Origin: Candidatus Thorarchaeota archaeon
GTDB taxonomy: Archaea; Asgardarchaeota; Thorarchaeia; Thorarchaeales; Thorarchaeaceae
Direction: 5' to 3'
Length of the DNA: 10,717 nt
Assembly: GCA_016839245.1 (NCBI GenBank)
Contig: JAEOUN010000052.1
Location: 1-10,717 of the forward strand
In this document: positions 1 through 5,940 of the stretch, piece after piece
How the letters are laid out: each line of letters begins with the position of its first letter
Position numbering within the stretch: position 1 is the first letter of the stretch
Program-made: the position numbers and the translations under genes
The notes under the pieces: model-generated
Told to the model about the DNA's origin: nothing
Seen by the model: the letters and a program-made list of their open reading frames with translations, nothing else
Databases searched by the model: none

Positions 1-133
1 AACCTGAAGAGTTTCTCCAAACTGGACACACTCCATCGAATCCTTTGTCTTCATAAACTGCATTTCGACAAATACCACATCTTCTACATTGCATTAGGTT
101 TTCCATAAGTTCATCAAAGTCTACTTCGGTCAT
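1..133 (-). CDS. Iron-sulfur protein, N-terminal fragment (GlcF/HdrD-like)
   Basis: This is the first 44 codons of a minus-strand gene that runs off the left edge. It opens MTEVDFDELMENLMQCRRCG. Cysteines at residues 16, 19, 22 and 35 form CxxCxxC followed by CP, a [4Fe-4S] ligand set like that at the N-terminus of glycolate-oxidase iron-sulfur subunits and heterodisulfide-reductase-type proteins. The ATG start is supported by GAGGA (complement of 141-145) seven bases upstream. In related systems such subunits take electrons from GlcD-type flavoproteins, and two of those lie at 2035-4865 on the same strand, separated by two plus-strand genes. The link is an inference. The cluster motif is clear, but the full domain set, including any C-terminal CCG repeats, lies outside the window. 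Confidence 0.75.
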   Translation of the reverse strand, partial: MTEVDFDELMENLMQCRRCGICRNAVYEDKGFDGVCPVWRNSSG

Positions 134-208
134 AATATGTTCCTCATTTTTCTAGGATATCAAGTTTCATCAGCATGATTCATTGTCATTGTGTTGCTAC
201 TACTGAAT

Positions 209-225
209 TGTCTGCATTGTAGACA
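209..225. promoter_or_regulatory. 17-bp near-palindrome, candidate operator
   Basis: TGTCTGCA-T-TGTAGACA reads as two 8-base arms around a central T. The arms match on opposite strands at seven of eight positions. It lies in the divergent region 76 bases upstream of the iron-sulfur gene start and about 45 bases upstream of the TATA-like box of the kinase operon. Size and placement suit a dimeric winged-helix regulator, but no second copy was found in the window. Confidence 0.35.
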
Positions 226-270
226 CTCGAATTGACAAAGTAGGTAATAATATGGATTGCGATTCTTTAG

Positions 271-278
271 TATTTAAT
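271..278 (+). promoter_or_regulatory. Candidate TATA box of the lipid-kinase operon
   Basis: TATTTAAT resembles an archaeal TATA element. Transcription would begin near 298-303, giving a leader of about 75 bases before the start at 376. This would also exclude the upstream ATG at 286 from the mRNA. Confidence 0.3.
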
Positions 279-362
279 TCGACTTATGCCGTTGTTTTTT
301 ACGTCGTTCTCACAATACTTAATACCACCATCTTTCTCGGCTGTTGTCCAACAACAAATCAC

Positions 363-368
363 GAGGAG
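363..368 (+). promoter_or_regulatory. Ribosome binding site fixing the start at 376
   Basis: GAGGAG ends seven bases before the ATG at 376. It is the only good Shine-Dalgarno match near the beginning of this reading frame, so it favours 376 over the in-frame ATG at 286. Confidence 0.75.
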
Positions 369-375
369 AACATAC

Positions 376-1191
376 ATGGTATTCAACTTGTTTGATCTGA
401 TTGGTTTTCCTGGACTAGATTTAGTCTGGGATATCATAGCATTTGTAATCTCATTGCTCGTTGTTTTGATGCTTGTAAAAATCAACGCGGCTATTGAGAA
501 AAGTGGAAAACTATCCACGAATGTAACAAGAAAAATTATTCATATCTTTGCAGCTCCACTATGGATTCTAACTTGGATGTTGTTTTCAGGAAGTATCTTT
601 AGTAGATGGCTTGCAATGATTGTTCCTCTATTCTTCGTCCTTCAATTCACAGCTGTAGGAACGGGAAAAGTAAAGAATGAAGACTTTGTGAAATCTATGT
701 CTCGAAGTGGTGATCCACGTGAGCTTCTGGGTGGAACTTTGTACTATGCATTTCTCATGATTGTTTATTGCATAATCTGGTTCTATGTCCCTGCTGGCGG
801 CGGTGCAGGAACTCCAATGGCAATTATTGTCTTTGGATGCCTTGCAGGAGGTGATGGTCTAGCTGATGTCATTGGTCGCAAGTATGGCGGCGAAAAGAAA
901 TTTGGTATTGGCGGATCCGAGAGAACAATTGCTGGATCTATAGGTATGTTCATTGGATCTTTCCTATTCAGTTATGTCCTTCTATTCTTCTTCTCACTTG
1001 AATTAGCATGGGACATGGTTGCACTATTGGTTCCTGTGCTTCTGATTAGCATTGTAGCTACAATTGCTGAAGCATTATCTCCAAAGGGTTTGGATAATTG
1101 GATTGTTCCAATAATTGTTACAATCTTTATCCTCTTAATGCCCTTTATATTCCCGACAGTTTGGACATACCCAGTGCAAACACTATTCTAA
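376..1191 (+). CDS. Dolichol/phytol kinase-like CTP-dependent membrane kinase
   Basis: This 271-residue integral membrane protein belongs to the polyprenol kinase / CDP-diglyceride synthase superfamily (SEC59, VTE5), whose members transfer phosphate from CTP to a prenyl alcohol. Visible motifs in order are RKxxH at 52-56, GDPRELLGG at 112-120, GGDGLADVIGRKYGG at 158-172, SERTIAGS at 181-188, and EALSPKGLDN at 232-241 just before the last membrane helix. The third and fourth match the family's nucleotide-binding segment. Hydrophobic segments lie at about 18-36, 59-92, 121-138, 148-157, 187-207, 214-230 and 243-262. The isopentenyl phosphate kinase gene follows after 17 bases and is surely co-transcribed, which supports an isoprenoid role. 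The alcohol substrate cannot be read from sequence, and a phosphatidate cytidylyltransferase-like role is the main alternative. Confidence 0.85.
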   Translation: MVFNLFDLIGFPGLDLVWDIIAFVISLLVVLMLVKINAAIEKSGKLSTNVTRKIIHIFAAPLWILTWMLFSGSIFSRWLAMIVPLFFVLQFTAVGTGKVKNEDFVKSMSRSGDPRELLGGTLYYAFLMIVYCIIWFYVPAGGGAGTPMAIIVFGCLAGGDGLADVIGRKYGGEKKFGIGGSERTIAGSIGMFIGSFLFSYVLLFFFSLELAWDMVALLVPVLLISIVATIAEALSPKGLDNWIVPIIVTIFILLMPFIFPTVWTYPVQTLF

Positions 1192-1208
1192 AGAAAGAGG
1201 TATAAATT

Positions 1209-2027
1209 ATGGCTCAAGAATTGACGGTACTTAAACTAGGCGGCGCTTTGATAACTGACAAATCAAAACCATATTCATTTAGGGCAGGAGTCTTAGACGC
1301 AGCTGCTCAGGAAATTCGAGAGTGTATGGACTCGAAACTCATTGAGTCCTTGGTTTTAGTTCAAGGTGTTGGCTCATTTGGTCACCCGCCAGTTCTTGAG
1401 CACAGACTACATAGGGGATTTACCGGTCCTGAACAGCTTCTGCCACTGTCTTGGACACAGGCTAAAGTTGCTGAATTGAGAACACTTGTTGTAGATTCTC
1501 TATATAGAGCTGGTATCCCTGTGTGTCTAATGTATCCTTCATCAATGATGACAGCTGAGAAAACTCGTATCTCTAGTCATTTTCTTGAGTCTCTCAAAGG
1601 CTTCCTATCGATGGGAATGGTCCCATTGATAGGAGGCGACATTCTTATTGATTCTGCAATGGGTTTTTCAGTTTGTAGTGGCGACTCGATGATATCGCTT
1701 ATTGCGAGAGAACTTGGAGCAAAACGAGCGATATATGCATCTGATGTCAATGGCATCTATGATAGTGACCCCAAAATAAATCCGAATGCAAAACTTTTCG
1801 ATACAGTTAATCTGAGTAATCTAGATGAAGCTATTGAAAAAATGGGAAAAGCTGGAGTTCAAGATGCAAGTGGCGCAATGAAAGGAAAGGTTGCTGCAAT
1901 TGAACCAATTAGTGACCTCATTCAAAAAGGTCTGGATGTTTCAATTATATCTATGATGGAGTATGGCTCACTCAAGGCATTATTGAATGGCGATCAATCA
2001 AATTCAACACGAATTGTTGTGGAATGA
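1209..2027 (+). CDS. Isopentenyl phosphate kinase, divergent
   Basis: This 272-residue cytoplasmic amino-acid-kinase-fold enzyme should use ATP to turn isopentenyl phosphate into isopentenyl diphosphate, the last step of the archaeal mevalonate pathway. Family features are KLGG with Lys9, Lys18 in TDK, the FGHP loop with His59 (equivalent to catalytic His60 of the Methanocaldococcus enzyme), GDILID with Asp144, SGDS at 157-160 and ASDVNGIYDSDPK at 177-189. Some usually invariant positions differ: the HGGG stretch is QGVG (52-55), HGD is GGD (142-144) and TGGM is SGAM (221-224). It lies directly behind the polyprenol-kinase-like gene. Its stop is seven bases from the stop of the convergent oxidase gene, leaving no room for a terminator. 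The kinase family is certain; substrate preference is less so. Confidence 0.88.
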   Translation: MAQELTVLKLGGALITDKSKPYSFRAGVLDAAAQEIRECMDSKLIESLVLVQGVGSFGHPPVLEHRLHRGFTGPEQLLPLSWTQAKVAELRTLVVDSLYRAGIPVCLMYPSSMMTAEKTRISSHFLESLKGFLSMGMVPLIGGDILIDSAMGFSVCSGDSMISLIARELGAKRAIYASDVNGIYDSDPKINPNAKLFDTVNLSNLDEAIEKMGKAGVQDASGAMKGKVAAIEPISDLIQKGLDVSIISMMEYGSLKALLNGDQSNSTRIVVE

Positions 2028-2034
2028 TGGAAAA

Positions 2035-3441
2035 TCAAATACCGGCTAGTACCCGTGGATTCATAATACGTTTGGGATCAATTGTCTTCTTCACTAGTTC
2101 TAGAAGTGTCATGTAGTTGTCCATACCTTCGATTGCGTTAGACCAGTATTCTGCAAGTTTGAATGGAACAGCTCCCGTCTTGAACAGAGTCCTTGCCAAT
2201 TCTTTGTGTGCATCTCTTACCTTTTGTTCATCTTCCGGATCCTGTGGGTCAAAATATAGGTGGGGATAGGCGTTAAAAGAAGAATGTCCAGATTGGAATC
2301 CTGCAGTGTGACCTACAAGTCCATATTTGTCTAAGGCTTTTCGTATCTCTTCCACCGAACGATGTGCATTTGTCGGTGTTTGGTGATGATACAATGTTCT
2401 CCAGTGCCATCCATGGACATAACAGGCTCGAACAAAAAACCAGAGTCTTCCATTCCACTCGCTTTCTGGGAGTTCAGATATACCAATTACTTGTCCCCCA
2501 TTTTCCAAACATATCTTTTGTGCAAGGATGGCATCACTTCGCATCTGATCTTCTCGTACTCGACCTATAGCCATGGACACTGTACGGAATGGCCATTCAT
2601 ACTGCGGAATTCCAAGTTCCTCACCTATCATATCCATAAAGAACTCGAGAACAGCGCCTTCATAAAGCGAAGTGAAAATACCATTAATGCCATTTTGCTT
2701 TAGATCGATCATGAATTTTTCTGCTTGTTCATGTGTATCAAAACCATATGTATTGTAGTCAAAGAACTTGTATCTTCTAAATACCTTCATTGATACTTTT
2801 GTTATAATTCCAAAACTCCCCAATGACCCAATGAAAATTCCTGTGATATCTGGTCCAAAGGCATATCGTTGATATGGTCCTGGCGCATATGGGTTGGCTT
2901 CAGTTCCTGTCTGAATGATTTCGCCAGATGGAAGTACAATCTCTAATCCAAGAACTAGTTCTCCAGTGCAACCCGATCCACTCGATCCAGGTCCTGCTCC
3001 ATTTACTGATACATTTCCAGCAATTGTACATACAAGAGCGGATTCTGGATATACTGGTAAGAAGAGGTCTTGCTCTTTCAGAAATTTCTCCAACACTCCG
3101 TACGTTACTCCCGCTCCAACAGTGACTGACCTTAGTTCTTTATGAAGTGTAATCTCGTTGAATCTCATGAGTTCTATAACAAGTCCGTCTGGTTTTGGAA
3201 TTGCTTCTTCCTGAAGGCTAGATCCTCCAGATCTTGCAGTTACTGGAATTTGATTTTTATTTGCGATAATCAATATTTTCGAAACTTCGTCAGCTGTAGC
3301 TGGACGAATCACAGCACCAGGAAGCACTGGATCCGATGCCAAAGATGCAGTCTGACTATATGTAAGAAGAATATCCGGTCGATTGGAGATATACTCATCT
3401 CCCACAATAGTAGCTAATTCGTCAAGTATTCTCTTCTCCAC
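2035..3441 (-). CDS. FAD-linked oxidase, GlcD type, second copy
   Basis: This flavoprotein of the PCMH/VAO family has an N-terminal FAD domain (about 36-220), a C-terminal FAD-linked oxidase domain, and a closing IDPKRIMNP that matches the family's usual C-terminus. I place the start at the GTG at 3441 (468 residues). A GGAGGT sits nine bases before it, but directly abuts the longer GTG start at 3450, and only the shorter start lines up residue for residue with the paralogue upstream. In the first 52 aligned residues from VLPGAV, 33 are identical. The loop RSGGSSLQ is kept, but the following glycine of the paralogue is Glu78 here. It is the third gene of an operon with an SCP2-like protein and the other oxidase, five bases behind the latter's stop. 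Such enzymes oxidise 2-hydroxy acids or similar compounds; the substrate is unknown. Confidence 0.88.
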   Translation of the reverse strand: MEKRILDELATIVGDEYISNRPDILLTYSQTASLASDPVLPGAVIRPATADEVSKILIIANKNQIPVTARSGGSSLQEEAIPKPDGLVIELMRFNEITLHKELRSVTVGAGVTYGVLEKFLKEQDLFLPVYPESALVCTIAGNVSVNGAGPGSSGSGCTGELVLGLEIVLPSGEIIQTGTEANPYAPGPYQRYAFGPDITGIFIGSLGSFGIITKVSMKVFRRYKFFDYNTYGFDTHEQAEKFMIDLKQNGINGIFTSLYEGAVLEFFMDMIGEELGIPQYEWPFRTVSMAIGRVREDQMRSDAILAQKICLENGGQVIGISELPESEWNGRLWFFVRACYVHGWHWRTLYHHQTPTNAHRSVEEIRKALDKYGLVGHTAGFQSGHSSFNAYPHLYFDPQDPEDEQKVRDAHKELARTLFKTGAVPFKLAEYWSNAIEGMDNYMTLLELVKKTIDPKRIMNPRVLAGI

Positions 3442-3446
3442 CTGAA

Positions 3447-4865
3447 TCACACCTCCGGTTCCAATAATGGAATTGCACCAGGATTCAATATGTTATTCGG
3501 GTCTATTTTCTCTTTTATTTCTCTCAGAAATTTCATGTATTGATCCATCTTAGAAATTCCATCAATCCAATAAGGTGCAAATTTGAATGGAACAGCTCCT
3601 GTCTTAAACAGACGTTTTGCTAATTCCTTATGAGCAGCTCGTGCTTTTTCTTCCTCCTCCTTGTCCTGTGGATCATAGAATATCTGTGGGTAATAATTAT
3701 ACGAAGCATGCCCTGACTGGAATCCCGCAGTGTGACCTAATACTCCAAACTCGTCGAAGATTGGCCAAAGTTCTTCAAGAGTACGGTGCCATTGAGATAT
3801 AGTCTGATGATGATAAAGAATCCGCCAGTGCCAACCATGAACATATGATGAACGGGCGAGCTCCCGCATCCTATCATCCCATTCACCTTTGGGAAGTTCG
3901 CGGATTCCAATTACATGTCCGCCGACTCGCTTGCAGATTTCCTCTGTTATCAAAACATCACTCTGCATCATATCCTCTCTAATATTACCAATGACTAAAG
4001 AAACTGTTATTGAAGGCCATTCATGGTTTGGAACTCCATACTCTTCTCCCACCATCTCCAAAAAGAAATCAAGAATCCTGCCTTCATAAATGGCTATCCA
4101 AACAGTAGTAACATCATTCTCTTTCAATTCAATAATGAATTTTTCAGCATCTTGAGCGGAATTGAATCCATAAGTATTGTAGTCAAAATAGTGCATTCTC
4201 TTGAAGGTCTTCGCCGAGACTTTGGTGATGATTCCAAAAATCCCTAGAGAACCGATGAATAGACCAGTAAGATCAGGGCCAAAGGCATATCTTAAGAAAG
4301 GTCCCGGTGCATATGGGTTTGCTTCAGACCCAGTCTGCACAATATCACCATTTGGAAGAACAATTTCAAGACCAAGTACTAATTCTCCGATGCATCCAAA
4401 ATAGCTTGAACCAAAACCTGAACCATTGACCGAAACATTTCCTGCTATGGTTGCTGTAAGTGATGACCCCGGATAGACTGGTAACCAAAGATCGAGCTTC
4501 TTGAGATATTTGTCAAGTTGACCAAAATTGATACCCGCACCAATTGTGACGGAACGCAGATCTTGATGCACCTTGATTTCATCCAATCGTAAGAGATCAA
4601 TCACAAGTCCGCCTTCCTGTGGAATGACTTCTCCTTGAAGACTAGATCCTCCTGACCGCGGTGTTACAGATATCTTATACTCATTGGCAATTTTAATTAT
4701 CTCTGATACCTGCTTGGTATTGGCTGGTCTGACAACTGCGCCAGGCAAAACTGGATTGTAACTTGTAGATGCAGAAACTGAATATGTAAGAAGGACATCC
4801 TCCTTGATTGAAATATATTCCTCGCCAACAACAGAAGTCAGTTTCTGTACTACTATATCTTCCAA
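3447..4865 (-). CDS. FAD-linked oxidase, GlcD type, first copy
   Basis: This 472-residue flavoprotein belongs to the GlcD / D-lactate dehydrogenase group of the VAO/PCMH superfamily. The FAD domain shows PRSGGSSLQG at 69-78, YPGSSLTATIAGNVSVNGSG at 131-150 and GSLGIFGIITK at 205-215. The substrate-side domain carries YVHGWHWR at 341-348, YHHQ at 351-354 and GFQSGHASYNYYP at 381-393, where better-known members have a histidine-rich metal or substrate site. It ends in KIDPNNILNPG (453-463), typical of the family. The start is TTG, supported by GGAGGT six bases upstream (complement of 4872-4877). It lies between an SCP2-like gene and a close paralogue, so a lipid-like or CoA-bound substrate is possible. 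No transmembrane segment or signal peptide is visible. An alkyl-DHAP synthase-like role is a distant alternative. Confidence 0.88.
   Translation of the reverse strand: MEDIVVQKLTSVVGEEYISIKEDVLLTYSVSASTSYNPVLPGAVVRPANTKQVSEIIKIANEYKISVTPRSGGSSLQGEVIPQEGGLVIDLLRLDEIKVHQDLRSVTIGAGINFGQLDKYLKKLDLWLPVYPGSSLTATIAGNVSVNGSGFGSSYFGCIGELVLGLEIVLPNGDIVQTGSEANPYAPGPFLRYAFGPDLTGLFIGSLGIFGIITKVSAKTFKRMHYFDYNTYGFNSAQDAEKFIIELKENDVTTVWIAIYEGRILDFFLEMVGEEYGVPNHEWPSITVSLVIGNIREDMMQSDVLITEEICKRVGGHVIGIRELPKGEWDDRMRELARSSYVHGWHWRILYHHQTISQWHRTLEELWPIFDEFGVLGHTAGFQSGHASYNYYPQIFYDPQDKEEEEKARAAHKELAKRLFKTGAVPFKFAPYWIDGISKMDQYMKFLREIKEKIDPNNILNPGAIPLLEPEV
3451..3456 (-). promoter_or_regulatory. Ribosome binding site deciding the second oxidase start
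   Basis: The complement reads GGAGGT and lies in the last codons of the first oxidase gene. It has no spacer to the GTG at 3450 and a good nine-base spacer to the GTG at 3441, so the shorter start is preferred and the two genes do not overlap. Confidence 0.65.
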
Positions 4866-4871
4866 AAATGA

Positions 4872-4877
4872 ACCTCC
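4872..4877 (-). promoter_or_regulatory. Ribosome binding site for a TTG start
   Basis: The complement reads GGAGGT, six bases before the TTG at 4865, in the 26-base gap after the SCP2-like gene. A strong site with ideal spacing supports initiation at this non-ATG codon. Confidence 0.7.
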
Positions 4878-4891
4878 AGAGAATTGTATGT

Positions 4892-5218
4892 CTAGAAAAT
4901 GTGTCTAATTTTCATAAGATCTGAAGCTGAGCCTTTGACCTTTAATTTACGTCTTAGCAAAGCTTCTGCTGCGCTTATCTCTTCCAAGAATAGTTTTCTG
5001 ATAGTTTCCTCATTACTCTCTATCTTCATATCGGGATTTTCTATAGCCCCTGAATTGACTAAAATTGTGTTGTCTCTGACGAGAAAATTATATTCCTTTC
5101 CTTCCTTTAATATCAAAAGAGCACTACGTTCCCAACCTTCAATTGCTTCCTTCGTTTTTTCTCTCTCAAGTCCCACTGCGATTCTCTCTCGCATCAAATT
5201 AAGTAACTCATCAGTCAT
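4892..5218 (-). CDS. SCP2-like sterol/lipid-carrier domain protein
   Basis: This 108-residue soluble protein consists almost wholly of one SCP2-type domain. The recognisable pattern is in the second half: ENPDMKIESNEETIRKLF (60-77), then a helix, then LLRRKLKVKGSASDLMKI (87-104), matching the family's 'PD..i......l..l..g......a.....lkikG' C-terminal half. SCP2 folds form a hydrophobic tunnel that binds sterols, fatty acyl chains or CoA esters, and the domain also occurs alone in archaea and bacteria. The ATG start follows AGGTGA at six bases. It is the first gene of a three-gene operon with two FAD-linked oxidases, so it may present a lipophilic substrate to them; that role is inferred from position only. 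Confidence 0.75.
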   Translation of the reverse strand: MTDELLNLMRERIAVGLEREKTKEAIEGWERSALLILKEGKEYNFLVRDNTILVNSGAIENPDMKIESNEETIRKLFLEEISAAEALLRRKLKVKGSASDLMKIRHIF

Positions 5219-5288
5219 TCTATTTCACCTAGAATGATGCTTGCAATTTCAAAGCTGGATTAAACTGTTTTCCTTGGAAAAATCGGTT

Positions 5289-5298
5289 TTTTATTTTT
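5289..5298 (-). promoter_or_regulatory. Candidate TATA box of the SCP2-oxidase operon
   Basis: Read on the minus strand this is an AATAAAAAA-type run preceded by TGAA. A start site about 25 bases downstream would give a leader of roughly 40 bases before the ATG at 5218. A-rich tracts are common in this DNA, so the call is weak. Confidence 0.25.
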
Positions 5299-5332
5299 CA
5301 ATACGCATTTCATTTTTTTAAATCGTTGAGTC

Positions 5333-5348
5333 AAATCCACAAGGATTT
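5333..5348. repeat. Perfect inverted repeat AAATCC-ACAA-GGATTT
   Basis: Six-base arms around a four-base spacer lie in the divergent region between the SCP2 operon and the S26e gene. A second, overlapping pair, TTTAAGC at 5346-5352 and GCTTAAA at 5374-5380, is spaced by 21 bases. These could be an operator, a promoter element (ATTTAAGC as TATA box for S26e) or a leader hairpin of the S26e mRNA. Confidence 0.35.
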
Positions 5349-5403
5349 AAGCTCAGAATATCTGCGTATTGTGGCTTAAAACCAAGGTGGAATATTAGGT
5401 TAA

Positions 5404-5688
5404 TTGGCTAAGAAACGAAAGAGTTCAGGAAGAGCAAAAGGTGGATCTGGTCATAAAGGGTCAGTCCAATGCTCTAGATGCGGTCGTTTGGTACCTGCAG
5501 ACAAAGCAAAGAAATACACGAAGATTGTCAGCTCAGTAGAACCACAAATTGCACGAGAGCTAAGACAACAAGGCGCATTCATTCCAACACATCGTACAAC
5601 CTCGTATTACTGTGTTAGTTGTGCAGTTCATTCGGGTAAGGTTCACATCAGAGAAGCTAAAGAACGAAGAGTGACCTCTACTCATTAA
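5404..5688 (+). CDS. rps26e: Small ribosomal subunit protein S26e
   Basis: This 94-residue basic protein of the small ribosomal subunit is found in eukaryotes and in only part of the archaea, not in bacteria. It opens MAKKRKSSGRAKGGSGH, close to the human RPS26 N-terminus, and carries a four-cysteine zinc site at Cys23, Cys26, Cys70 and Cys73. The first two are at the same positions as in human RPS26, and YYCVSCAVHS (68-77) is nearly the eukaryotic sequence. The long C-terminal tail of the eukaryotic protein is absent, as usual for archaea. The start is TTG; AAGGTGG (5384-5390) lies a rather long 13 bases away and AGGT (5397-5400) a short 3. It stands alone, divergent from the SCP2 operon, with no other ribosomal gene beside it. 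Confidence 0.96.
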   Translation: MAKKRKSSGRAKGGSGHKGSVQCSRCGRLVPADKAKKYTKIVSSVEPQIARELRQQGAFIPTHRTTSYYCVSCAVHSGKVHIREAKERRVTSTH

Positions 5689-5940
5689 GCAATCAGCAAG
5701 ATGAAATTAGATATCTCGACATCAGTTCGGCATCAAATTGTGTTAAGTTAGATGATATGCCATATATGCTAGTTTCTAATTGTAATCTCTCTTTCACTTA
5801 AAAAAAACTATACTTGATTATAATACATGCGCGAGAAATACGCATAGATTTACCTTGTCAATTACCATCAGAAGTTTTAGTTAAAATTTATATGATTTTG
5901 CTATTTAAAAACTTAAAGGACAATTACATGATATATATAG
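5689..5940. other. Intergenic region after S26e
   Basis: No gene was found in these 252 AT-rich bases. A pyrimidine-rich stretch around 5786-5796 may end the S26e transcript. ATGCG at 5827-5831 and CGCAT at 5841-5845 form a short inverted repeat with a nine-base loop. TATA-like boxes occur at 5817-5825, 5902-5909 and 5931-5938. A 16-codon frame starting at 5701 is too short and too ordinary to call. Confidence 0.5.
5902..5909 (+). promoter_or_regulatory. Candidate TATA box of the HARE-HTH gene
   Basis: TATTTAAA lies where it would start transcription near 5930-5935, just before the TTG at 5941, giving a nearly leaderless mRNA. A second box, ATATATAT at 5931-5938, would start transcription near 5960 and require a start at 6001 or 6058 instead. 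Confidence 0.3.

Larger units (their letters stand above)
134..375. other. Divergent intergenic region
   Basis: A non-coding stretch of 242 bases lies between the minus-strand iron-sulfur gene and the plus-strand lipid kinase gene. It holds the ribosome binding sites of both genes, a TATTTAAT box at 271-278 and a 17-bp near-palindrome at 209-225. An open frame for the kinase extends back to an ATG at 286, but the sequence before 376 lacks a ribosome binding site and adds a tail that does not look like the family. I see no RNA gene here. Confidence 0.6.

Noticed and set aside
286..375. N-terminal extension of the lipid kinase frame from ATG 286
   Set aside because: It has no ribosome binding site, precedes a much better one at 363-368, and the extra 30 residues do not resemble the family.
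2362..2703. 113-codon plus-strand frame inside the second oxidase gene
   Set aside because: Antisense shadow of a strongly conserved coding region with no domain pattern of its own.
4899..5237. 112-codon plus-strand frame over the SCP2-like gene
   Set aside because: It is the antisense of the SCP2-like gene, has no matching family pattern and no convincing start; the minus-strand frame has a good ribosome binding site and operon context.
5701..5751. 16-codon frame after S26e
   Set aside because: Too short, no ribosome binding site and no recognisable pattern.
5827..5845. Short inverted repeat ATGCG...CGCAT as a small RNA or terminator
   Set aside because: The stem has only five pairs with a nine-base loop, and there is no T-run directly after it. 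It could easily be chance.
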